Of a stretch of 5,132 bases of DNA, positions 1-5,132 are shown in pieces (positions within the stretch are counted from its first letter, which is position 1; each line of letters starts with the position of its first letter). Below the pieces are notes generated by a model, which worked only from the letters and a program-made list of their open reading frames with translations, searched no databases and had not been told where the DNA came from. A program made the position numbers and the translations under genes. Source of the DNA: Myxococcales bacterium (GTDB taxonomy: Bacteria > Myxococcota_A > UBA9042 > PHBI01 > JAAZYN01); contig JAAZYN010000344.1 in NCBI GenBank assembly GCA_014239625.1, forward strand, positions 1 to 5,132, in the 5' to 3' direction.

Positions 1-470
1 CTCGGGGTCGTCGTAGCGCCACCCGGGGCAGCGCTCACGTCTTCGGGGGTCGGCGGCGGCGGCGGCGGCTCGGTAAAGCCAAGGAGCGCCACGTCGAAGA
101 CCAGCATCCCTGCGGGGCGTCCGGGGACCCCGTCGTAGGCGAGCGCGCCGGGGATCCAGAAGCGTGTGATGTCACCCTCGGCCATGATCTGGAGGCCCTC
201 GGTCCAGCCCGCGATGACCTGGTTGAGCCCGAAGTGGATCGTGCGGCCGCGGACCACGCTGGAGTCGAACATACGCCCATCGGTGGTCCAGCCGGTGTAG
301 TGCACCTCGACGGTCGCCCGCGCCGTGGGCGAGGTGATCCCCGCACCGCGCCGCATCACCTTGTAGGCCAAGCCCGAGGCGGTGGAGATGGCGTCGGCCG
401 GCGGCGCGGCGACATCTGCTGGCGCCGGCACGGGGCCGCCTGACTGGGTGGGTGAGGTCATCTCGTTCAT
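1..470 (-). CDS. FKBP-type peptidyl-prolyl cis-trans isomerase, tandem-domain type (partial, 3' end off the window)
   Basis: FKBP proteins catalyse cis-trans isomerisation of X-Pro bonds and assist protein folding. The 156 visible residues comprise a Pro/Ala-rich leader (about 1-30), one complete FKBP domain (about 33-132) and a Pro-rich linker that continues off the left edge. The domain carries HYTGW at 57-61, MFDSS at 67-71, VIAGW at 85-89 and LVFDV at 123-127. Every residue matching the FKBP12 active-site pocket is present: Y58, F68, D69, F80, V85, I86, W89, Y112 and F125, so it should be active. The end of the linker (PTPEDVSAAPGGATTTP, 140-156) repeats the pattern of the N-terminal linker (PAPADVAAPPADA, 15-27), which implies a second FKBP domain outside the window. 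The start is set by an in-frame TAG at 479-477; ATG at 461 is an in-frame alternative. Neither has a good ribosome-binding site. No signal peptide is visible, so this form would be cytoplasmic, although many multi-domain FKBPs are exported. Confidence 0.93.
   Translation of the reverse strand, partial: MNEMTSPTQSGGPVPAPADVAAPPADAISTASGLAYKVMRRGAGITSPTARATVEVHYTGWTTDGRMFDSSVVRGRTIHFGLNQVIAGWTEGLQIMAEGDITRFWIPGALAYDGVPGRPAGMLVFDVALLGFTEPPPPPPTPEDVSAAPGGATTTP
51..68. repeat. (CGG)6 trinucleotide tract coding for poly-proline
   Basis: Six perfect CGG units on the plus strand read as six consecutive CCG proline codons (residues 135-140) on the minus strand. They sit in the linker just after the FKBP domain. 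A perfect triplet run can slip during replication, but changes of whole units would only lengthen or shorten the linker without breaking the frame. Confidence 0.8.
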
Positions 471-652
471 CGTGGTCTACTCGTCGATGGTGGTGGCGCC
501 AAACAGCTGCGACCCCGAGGTCCTCCTACGGCCGCGCCTGCGAGTCAACAGATGTGTGGCCGCCGGCGGCGTGGTACCCCAGCACACCCTGGACAGAGAC
601 GGAGGTCTTCGCCGCAACTGACGTCGTGACACTTCATCGCCTCGAGGTCCGC

Positions 653-1342
653 TCAGTTTGACGCGTCGGCCAGGCAGAGCGTGGTGGGCGTCGCCAGCAA
701 GCGCATCACCGACCGCCAGTGAAGCGTGACACCGATGATCACCGCGATATGAAAGATCTCGTGGTGTCCGAGCACTCCCGGGACGACGACCGGACTCCGC
801 GCAAACTCCACCCCGGCTCCGATGGAATAAGCCAGACATCCCCAGACCATCGGCATGGCGTCGTGATCACGCCACAGCCCCCGTACCGACGCCAACCCGA
901 CCCCGCTCAGCAAGAAGTACATCCCCAGCACGATGCCCTCCGGGATGACCTGCAGGAACACGGTGTTGATGACGATGCCGGTGATCGCTACCGACCAGAC
1001 GCCGCCCAGCGCCAGCCAACGCCGACCACCCGTGTGACGAACCCAGACGAGGGGAGTGATCGTACCAGCGACGAGTGTCCAGATCGCCGCGTAGTCCAGG
1101 CGGCGCAGGACCTCTCGAGCGGTGCCTCCATGATCTAGAAGGTGGAACACACCAGACATCGTGAACACGAAGACGGCGCCAAACCAGAAGACGCCAAAGG
1201 CGACACGGCGCCTCCCGCGCGGGTCGAGTGTCGGCAGGTGCCGGATCCCCGCTCCCGCAGCGATGACGGCGGCAGCCAGATGGAGCCAGGAGGCGAGGGG
1301 TTCGCAGAAGCCCGGAACAGGGATGATGGTGGCGTCGAGCAT
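653..1342 (-). CDS. Hemolysin III / PAQR-family integral membrane protein (TrhA/YqfA-like)
   Basis: A 229-residue polytopic inner-membrane protein of the PAQR superfamily, which in bacteria includes hemolysin III and TrhA/YqfA and is linked to membrane homeostasis; eukaryotic relatives are metal-dependent hydrolases or receptors. About seven hydrophobic helices can be placed, near 14-32, 48-67, 83-101, 109-129, 136-154, 166-183 and 196-213. The conserved metal-site motifs are all present: S63-x3-H67 (SGVFH) in helix 2, D83 (LDYAAI) in helix 3, and H194-x3-H198 (HEIFH) in the last helix. Length is typical of bacterial members. An in-frame TGA at 1381-1379, with no other start codon after it, fixes the ATG; AGGG lies just upstream as a modest ribosome-binding site. 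The next gene on this strand (FKBP) starts 182 bp downstream. 'Hemolysin' is historical: membrane lysis cannot be inferred here. The family call is secure; the substrate is unknown. Confidence 0.92.
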   Translation of the reverse strand: MLDATIIPVPGFCEPLASWLHLAAAVIAAGAGIRHLPTLDPRGRRRVAFGVFWFGAVFVFTMSGVFHLLDHGGTAREVLRRLDYAAIWTLVAGTITPLVWVRHTGGRRWLALGGVWSVAITGIVINTVFLQVIPEGIVLGMYFLLSGVGLASVRGLWRDHDAMPMVWGCLAYSIGAGVEFARSPVVVPGVLGHHEIFHIAVIIGVTLHWRSVMRLLATPTTLCLADASN

Positions 1343-1375
1343 GACCCTGAGGGTACCGCTGCTCGCCTGTCGTTG

Positions 1376-1417
1376 CCGTCACGGTTGTGTCATCACTCTG
1401 TCGCCCTGCGGTGACGG
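1376..1417. promoter_or_regulatory. Inverted repeat in the PAQR/PhnA divergent intergenic region (possible operator)
   Basis: CCGTCAC at 1376-1382 is mirrored exactly by GTGACGG at 1411-1417, with a 28-bp gap. It lies 34-75 bp upstream of the PAQR start, inside the 219-bp region shared with the PhnA gene. A dyad of this size with free choice of gap can easily arise by chance in GC-rich DNA, so only its position makes it worth listing. The rest of the region shows no gene. Confidence 0.18.
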
Positions 1418-1545
1418 TGTCAGCGTTCGTTGCGATTGCCGACCCAGCAGCACAGAGCATGCCCCTGGCCGGGTCCCCTCGCGGCGATGGTGGGTCGCGC
1501 GGTGGCCGTTGACCCGCCAGCGCAGTCGCCGCCGGGGCGCGCCTC

Positions 1546-1554
1546 TGTTAGCGT
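1546..1554 (+). promoter_or_regulatory. Possible extended -10 element upstream of the PhnA-domain gene
   Basis: TGTTAGCGT resembles an extended -10 (TG-N-TA...T) and ends 7 bp before the ATG at 1562. Transcription would then start at or next to the start codon, giving a leaderless mRNA, which agrees with the absence of a Shine-Dalgarno sequence there. No convincing -35 is seen at the right distance; TTGACC at 1509-1514 is too far upstream. This is inference from pattern only. Confidence 0.25.
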
Positions 1555-1561
1555 CCGCCAC

Positions 1562-2092
1562 ATGACCCGAACCGACACCTGTCACCTGTGCGGCGGAGCC
1601 GACAGCCCGGCCGCACACGACGTGCCTCCAGACGCTTCGATCATCGTATGCGCGACCTGTCGACCTCAGCTCGAGCCCGACGCTGCGCTCGACCCAAAGC
1701 ACTGGTACTGCCTTCAGGACAGCATCTGGAGCGAGACGCCAGCCGTTCAGGTCGTGAGCTATCGCCTGCTCAAGCGCTTGGCAGATGAGACCTGGGCTCG
1801 AGATCTCCTCGACCAGGCCTACCTGGACGACGGCCTCCTGGAGTGGGCCCAGTCCACTGGCGACGGCCACGACTCCGCTCCACCAGTGACCGTTGACAGC
1901 AACGGCGCGCCTCTGCGCGATGGAGACTCGGTGACCCTGATCAAGGACCTGGACGTCAAGGGCGGGGGCTTCACGGCCAAGCGCGGCACCACGGTCAAGA
2001 ACATCCGGCTGACCGATGATCCCAGGTATGTCGAAGGTAAGGTCAACAAGGTCGCCATCGTCTTGGTCGCTGCCTTTCTCAAGAGGGCCTGA
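1562..2092 (+). CDS. PhnA/YjdM-domain protein, long form
   Basis: A 176-residue soluble protein of the PhnA/YjdM family. Despite the old name 'alkylphosphonate utilisation protein', E. coli PhnA (YjdM) has no demonstrated part in phosphonate breakdown, so no pathway is assigned. The N-terminus holds a zinc-ribbon-like pair, C7-x2-C10 and C30-x2-C33. The middle (about 48-97) has the motif typical of the longer family members: WYCLQDSIWSE, then PAVQVVSYRLLKRL, then DLLDQAYLDD and LEWA. The C-terminal PhnA domain (about 111-175) is a small SH3-like barrel with DSNGAPLRDGDSV, LIKDLDVKG, KRGTTVKNIRL, EGKV and a final AFLKRA. E. coli PhnA is shorter (about 111 residues) and lacks the middle block. 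The frame is open upstream to an ATG at 1430, but that stretch is low-complexity Arg/Pro/Ala and unlike the family, while ATG 1562 puts the zinc ribbon at the N-terminus as expected. The gene stands alone and converges with the WD40 gene. Confidence 0.95.
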   Translation: MTRTDTCHLCGGADSPAAHDVPPDASIIVCATCRPQLEPDAALDPKHWYCLQDSIWSETPAVQVVSYRLLKRLADETWARDLLDQAYLDDGLLEWAQSTGDGHDSAPPVTVDSNGAPLRDGDSVTLIKDLDVKGGGFTAKRGTTVKNIRLTDDPRYVEGKVNKVAIVLVAAFLKRA

Positions 2093-2115
2093 CGCCTCAC
2101 GTGGTGCGACCATAT

Positions 2116-2145
2116 GGCCGCAGCTCCGGCCGACGAGCGTCGTCG
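2116..2145. terminator. Two abutting small hairpins between convergent genes (weak terminator candidate)
   Basis: In the 71-bp gap between the convergent PhnA and WD40 genes, GGCCG (2116-2120) pairs with CGGCC (2127-2131) over a 6-nt loop. CGACG (2131-2135) pairs with CGTCG (2141-2145) over a 5-nt loop. The two share one base. Their symmetry could serve both strands, but no U-tract follows on either side, so this is not a classical intrinsic terminator. Confidence 0.25.
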
Positions 2146-2163
2146 CGAGCTCACCCCGTCGGT

Positions 2164-4041
2164 TCAGCGTTGAGCGGTGCTGGTCGCGGAGATCTGGCCA
2201 CCGATCGGCCACACCTTTACGCGGCCGCCTTTGCCGGTGCTGACCAACCACCGCCCATCGCTGGAGGCCGCGATGCTGCGAACCGTCGCCGCGTGGGCTT
2301 GCCAGCTCACCAGCCGCTTTTTCTCCGCCAGGTCCCAGATCCCCATCCGGCCAGCCTCGTTGGCCAGGACGACCCGCTTACCGCCCGGCAGGGCGTGTAC
2401 CGCGGACGTGTGGTGGGCGCCACGGGTCAGGGCGCGGCTGCGCCCGGTGCTCGACCTCGTCACGTCGACCCGCTTGCGAAACGCAGGCGTCGTCAACACG
2501 CCCTGGTCGCCCGGCAGGAAGAGCCCGCGGGACAGGCCTCCCCGGGACTTGAACGAGTGGCGATGGACGGGTTCGAGCCGCGCGGAGCCCACGTCCATCA
2601 CGTGCAGGTTGTGGCTACGCCCCGTGGTCACCAGGACCTGGCTGCCGTTGCGGTTGAGCGCCAACGATGAGGTCCAGCCGTTGTCGTCGGCGAGCATGTG
2701 TTGGCGGATAGCTGGTCGCGTGCGGGTCCACTCGAAGACCTGAACACCGGGCCTACCGTGGAGGGGGCCGGCGATGGCGATGGTGCTCCGATCCCTCGAG
2801 ATGGCCAGCTGCGTCGCGCTCGTGGGCATGTCCCACTGGACCTGCGCCGTCATCACATCGATCATGCTCACCCGTTTGCGGCCCAGGAGCAGGGCCGACC
2901 GGCCAGTCGCGTCCAGGACCACTCGCTGGCTCTGCCCCAGCGCCGCGACCAGGGAGCCGGTGGCCCGAGCGAAGACCCGGGTCCCCAGCATCACGTCGGC
3001 CACCGCGATCAACGCCCCATCTCCCGACATCGCCACCTGTGCAGGGTCGTCCACATCGTTGGGCAGCGAGAGCCAGCGCTTGTCCGCGAGGCGCAGGACA
3101 CGCAGGCGTCGCCCCGGGAAGGCGACGTGCGCCCCGTCCGGGCTGACGTGCAACCGGTTGATCGAGCGCAGCATGGGGGTGTGATGCTCGTATCGGTAGA
3201 GCAGCGCCCCGTTGCGGTCCCACACGGCGATGGACCGCTCGTTGGCCGCTGCGACGACCCCACCGCGGGCCCCGAAGACGGCCTGACGCCAGGTCGCCCC
3301 GGGGCGGAGCGGTTGCCAACGGGAGGGCTTGCAGCGCGCCAGATTGTTGAGCTGTCGCGTCCACACCTCGCCGCGCAGCCAGAGCTGTTTGCCCGAATGT
3401 GGCTCGGCGTGGCCGGTGGTGTTCGCGGTGGCGCATGCTTGCAGGGGGCGGCTCGTGAGCGGGTCGATGAGGCGCGCCGCACCTTGGTCGGTGACCAACA
3501 GCCGCGCCATCGCGTCGAACCCCTGGAGCTCCTTGCGGTAGGGGATCGCCTCGACGGTCAGCTCGTCGGCTGCGAGATCGACGGTGGCCGACGAGCCGCC
3601 GCGCCGCGGGACATACACCGCGAATTCCGCTCGATCCGAGACCAACAGCCGGTCCACTTCGACGCGAAACGCCGGCCCAAGGTTGATGTGCTTGAGCTTC
3701 TCGCCGGAAGCGAGGTCCCAGAGGTGCATCACGCCGTCAGTGGCGGTGACCACCCGTTGAGCGCGGGGCGCCCAGGCGATCCGGGCGGCTGTTTTCCCAG
3801 GGACCCGACCGAAGCGTCGCAGCACCTTGCCGGTCGAAAGCGCATAGACGTTGACTCTGCGCGTGCCGTCGCGGACTCGCACCAGCGCGGCGAGGCGCTG
3901 TCCATCCGGTGAGAAGGCCAGGTCTTCCGCGCCCAGGGCGGCCTTGAATCGCGGTGGCTCGCCGAGGGTCACCGTGGCGTCGGGGACCGGGATGGCTTGC
4001 GCCGGCATCAAAAGTAAGAGGGCAGTGGCCAGAGTGGACAT
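2164..4041 (-). CDS. Exported WD40-like beta-propeller protein
   Basis: A 625-residue protein built almost wholly of WD40-type beta-propeller repeats, normally a scaffold for protein-protein contacts. The N-terminus (MSTLATALLLLMPAQA, then IPVP) looks like a short signal peptide with an A-x-A cleavage site after residue 16, though it lacks the usual positive charges. Repeats can be picked out near 39-77 (FSPDGQRLA), 86-119 (MHLWDLASGEKL), 252-283 (IAVWDRNGALL), 294-326 (VSPDGAHVAF), 333-366, 370-403, 408-437, 455-490, 543-578 (MGIWDLAEKK) and 581-613 (SSDGRWLVSTGKGGRVKVW). The last two are the most canonical. That number suggests two propellers of about seven blades, with diverged blades at about 120-250. 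The only cysteines, C203 and C237, could form a disulfide after export. No catalytic domain is visible. An in-frame TGA at 4077-4075 and no other start codon fix the ATG; GGAGAG lies 2 bp before it. Family call secure, partner unknown, possibly periplasmic or surface-located. Confidence 0.92.
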   Translation of the reverse strand: MSTLATALLLLMPAQAIPVPDATVTLGEPPRFKAALGAEDLAFSPDGQRLAALVRVRDGTRRVNVYALSTGKVLRRFGRVPGKTAARIAWAPRAQRVVTATDGVMHLWDLASGEKLKHINLGPAFRVEVDRLLVSDRAEFAVYVPRRGGSSATVDLAADELTVEAIPYRKELQGFDAMARLLVTDQGAARLIDPLTSRPLQACATANTTGHAEPHSGKQLWLRGEVWTRQLNNLARCKPSRWQPLRPGATWRQAVFGARGGVVAAANERSIAVWDRNGALLYRYEHHTPMLRSINRLHVSPDGAHVAFPGRRLRVLRLADKRWLSLPNDVDDPAQVAMSGDGALIAVADVMLGTRVFARATGSLVAALGQSQRVVLDATGRSALLLGRKRVSMIDVMTAQVQWDMPTSATQLAISRDRSTIAIAGPLHGRPGVQVFEWTRTRPAIRQHMLADDNGWTSSLALNRNGSQVLVTTGRSHNLHVMDVGSARLEPVHRHSFKSRGGLSRGLFLPGDQGVLTTPAFRKRVDVTRSSTGRSRALTRGAHHTSAVHALPGGKRVVLANEAGRMGIWDLAEKKRLVSWQAHAATVRSIAASSDGRWLVSTGKGGRVKVWPIGGQISATSTAQR

Positions 4042-4063
4042 ATCTCTCCGCGATAGCCAACCA

Positions 4064-4083
4064 CGAGTCGGCTCTCAGACTCG
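4064..4083. promoter_or_regulatory. Dyad CGAGTC-N8-GACTCG just upstream of the WD40 gene (possible operator)
   Basis: A perfect 6-bp inverted repeat with an 8-bp centre, lying 22 to 42 bp upstream of the WD40 start codon. The hexamer TATCGC (4055-4050, minus) lies between it and the ATG; if that is a -10 element, the dyad would overlap the -35 region, a usual place for a repressor or activator. Six-bp arms arise often by chance, so confidence is low. Confidence 0.22.
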
Positions 4084-4572
4084 GTTTGACGGCGGGGTCT
4101 TGGCTTTATTCACACCGTTTGGCGGGCGCTGATGGTTTTGGTTGTCAGCGGTGTCGCGGCGAGCGCGTTCCACGGGTCGCCGGCGTCCCGAGTGGAGCGT
4201 CGGTGGGCTATCGTCCACCCGCGTTTTGGTCTGCACAAAGCGCGTGGTTGCAGGGTTGACGGGTGGCCGATCAGCCCTGGCCCAGGCTGGTTGGAGCATG
4301 CAGGCGCGGTGTCCGCTCGCCCGGATGTTTCATGGGCGTCGAGCGAGACCAGGCAGGCGCAGCGCGGACAGCGCGTATCGCGGGCCGCAGGCCGGTGACA
4401 TCGCATTCGATATCCGTCGATTCGGCCGCAGAGAGGTCGCCCTCATCAACGTTGCGAGCCCGCGGGTTGCAGCCGGCGGGACGTGAGTCATGGTGGGCCC
4501 GTGGGGCGGGAATCGCCAACCTCGCATCCACGATGACCCACTCCGCGCGTTGAATCCGCTGGGGTCTTTGGG

Positions 4573-4578
4573 TACCGT
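4573..4578 (+). promoter_or_regulatory. Possible -10 element of the lipoprotein gene
   Basis: TACCGT resembles the TAGCGT seen before the PhnA-domain gene. A start about 7 bp downstream would give a short leader that still includes GGAGAG at 4592-4597, the likely ribosome-binding site for ATG 4602. No -35 element is evident. The assignment rests on pattern and position only. Confidence 0.22.
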
Positions 4579-4601
4579 GCCCATCGGGCATGGAGAGATT
4601 G

Positions 4602-5132
4602 ATGATCTGGCGACACCGTACATTCATATTGGCGATGGCGACGATGGGCTGCGGGCTCCTGCTCGGCTGCCCAGACGACGGCCCTGCCCCCGGCTTGGCC
4701 AACCTCGACGCGACGACCGCGGAGACCACCGACAGCGGGGGCACCAACGACGCGGTGGAGCCCGACACCCCGAACAGCCCGGACGCTGTGCCCGATGCCA
4801 GCGCCCCCGACGTCGGCGCGGAGACGTCGGCCCCCGACATCGCAGTGGACACCCAGGCGACAGACGTCGCCAACGAGACGGCCGATGACGTTGCAGTGGA
4901 CGGCGCGGGCGACTCGACGAGCGTGAACGACGTGCCGGTGATCGACGACGGCTCGGCGGGCGACACGACGGCAGATCAGGGGGGCGCTGACGGCGTCCAG
5001 AGCGACGGCTCTTCGTCCGACAGCGCCACGGTCGACGCGCCGACCCAAGACACCCCGGCGGCCGACACAGCGCCTGATGTCGCGGTCGACGCCGGGACAC
5101 CCGACGTCGCCACCGACCCCGCCGCCGGCGCC
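4602..5132 (+). CDS. Asp-rich lipoprotein, N-terminal part (3' end off the window)
   Basis: The first 177 codons of a lipoprotein; the frame is still open at the right edge. Residues 1-22 form a lipoprotein signal peptide with basic residues at R4, H5 and R6, a hydrophobic core, and the lipobox LLGC ending at C23, the predicted lipidated residue. Pro follows at +2, so there is no Asp sorting signal at that position. The 155 mature residues seen are low-complexity: 31 Asp and 4 Glu, the rest almost wholly Ala, Thr, Ser, Gly, Pro and Val, with no Lys, Arg, His, Phe, Trp or Tyr. PDVA/VD-type units recur, for example APDIAVD (77-83) and APDVAVD (157-163). Such tails are common as flexible spacers in myxobacterial and bradymonad surface lipoproteins; the functional domain presumably follows outside. 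GGAGAG precedes ATG 4602. ATG 4590 is in frame and also plausible; TGA at 4551-4553 excludes longer forms. Probable site: outer membrane or cell surface. Confidence 0.87.
   Translation, partial: MIWRHRTFILAMATMGCGLLLGCPDDGPAPGLANLDATTAETTDSGGTNDAVEPDTPNSPDAVPDASAPDVGAETSAPDIAVDTQATDVANETADDVAVDGAGDSTSVNDVPVIDDGSAGDTTADQGGADGVQSDGSSSDSATVDAPTQDTPAADTAPDVAVDAGTPDVATDPAAGA

Larger units (their letters stand above)
4042..4601. other. Long divergent intergenic region without a convincing gene
   Basis: About 560 bp separate the WD40 gene (minus) from the lipoprotein gene (plus), far more than the other gaps in the window. Open frames exist on both strands, but their products are Arg/Pro/Ala-rich strings with no recognisable domain, which is typical of chance frames in GC-rich DNA. 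A relatively AT-rich patch at about 4099-4145 could belong to the WD40 promoter region. Small inverted repeats occur at 4064-4083, 4127-4150 (CGCTGA/TCAGCG) and 4202-4219 (GGTGG/CCACC, followed by TTTT at 4224-4227). No tRNA, no insertion sequence ends and no long direct repeat were seen. It most likely holds the two promoters, and possibly a decayed gene or a small RNA. Confidence 0.5.

Noticed and set aside
521..528. Strong Shine-Dalgarno-like TAGGAGGA on the minus strand upstream of the FKBP gene.
   Set aside because: No ATG, GTG or TTG follows at a usable distance, and the FKBP frame has a TAG at 479-477 between this site and the start codon.
559..570. Perfect 12-bp palindrome GCCGCCGGCGGC, considered as a terminator for the PAQR gene.
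   Set aside because: It has no loop and no T-tract, and GC-only palindromes are expected by chance in this composition.
1430..1561. N-terminal extension of the PhnA-domain protein to an upstream ATG.
   Set aside because: The extra 44 residues are Arg/Pro/Ala-rich and unlike the family; the zinc ribbon begins right after ATG 1562.
1379..2251. A 290-codon open frame on the minus strand.
   Set aside because: It is antisense to the PhnA-domain gene, whose protein matches its family along the full length; the antisense product has no recognisable domain.
2698..3912. A 404-codon open frame on the plus strand.
   Set aside because: It lies fully opposite the WD40 gene; the product is compositionally odd (Arg, Asp, Gly, His-rich) with no domain, a usual mirror frame of a GC-rich gene.
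4127..4150. Inverted repeat CGCTGA-N12-TCAGCG as an intrinsic terminator.
   Set aside because: No gene on either strand ends near it, and no T-tract follows the stem.
4110..4406. Minus-strand frame of 98 codons with Cys-rich N-terminus (CPRCAC), possible zinc-ribbon protein.
   Set aside because: Only one Cys lies where the first zinc knuckle should be, there is no good ribosome-binding site, and the remainder is low-information Arg/Pro/Thr sequence. Kept only as a hint in the intergenic finding.
4393..4421. TTCGATATCC-like string considered as a tRNA T-loop.
   Set aside because: Flanking bases do not form a T-stem, and no acceptor or anticodon arms can be folded around it.
4271..4966. A 231-codon minus-strand frame with Ser/Ala/Thr/Val-rich N-terminus.
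   Set aside because: Its first part is the mirror image of the Asp-rich lipoprotein tail (GAC/GTC codons read backwards), and the rest has no recognisable domain.

Overview
The window is GC-rich DNA with strong G/C preference at third codon positions. It looks like bacterial chromosome from a predatory or social deltaproteobacterial lineage, most likely Myxococcota (Polyangia or Bradymonadia type). This placement is an inference from three traits: a lipoprotein with a very long Asp/Thr/Ala/Pro linker, an FKBP protein built as tandem modules joined by Pro/Ala linkers, and a secreted beta-propeller protein. There is no rRNA or other marker to confirm it.

Layout from left to right. (1) Positions 1-470, minus strand: an FKBP-type peptidyl-prolyl isomerase that runs off the left edge. 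One complete FKBP domain is visible, followed by a linker that repeats the N-terminal linker, so a second domain probably lies outside. (2) 653-1342, minus: a seven-helix PAQR/hemolysin III membrane protein. (3) 1562-2092, plus: a long-form PhnA/YjdM-domain protein. (4) 2164-4041, minus: a 625-residue exported WD40-like beta-propeller protein, convergent with the PhnA gene across a 71-bp gap. (5) 4602-5132, plus: the start of a lipoprotein whose first 155 mature residues are an Asp-rich tail with no Lys, Arg, His or aromatic residue. It runs off the right edge.

The FKBP and PAQR genes share a strand but lie 182 bp apart, so they need not form an operon. The PAQR and PhnA genes are divergent over 219 bp. 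The WD40 and lipoprotein genes are divergent over about 560 bp, the largest gap here, in which no convincing gene was found. Three of the five products (PAQR protein, WD40 protein, lipoprotein) act in or outside the inner membrane. Nothing links the five genes into one pathway; the neighbourhood looks like ordinary chromosomal housekeeping and cell-envelope genes.

No CRISPR array, insertion sequence, tRNA, toxin-antitoxin pair, phage gene or recognisable defence system was found. The observations most worth a second look are the uniformly acidic lipoprotein tail, the tandem FKBP architecture with a (CGG)6 tract in its linker, the long divergent gap with a dyad next to the WD40 start, and similar TA-N-C-type hexamers just upstream of several starts. 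None amounts to evidence of a new system.
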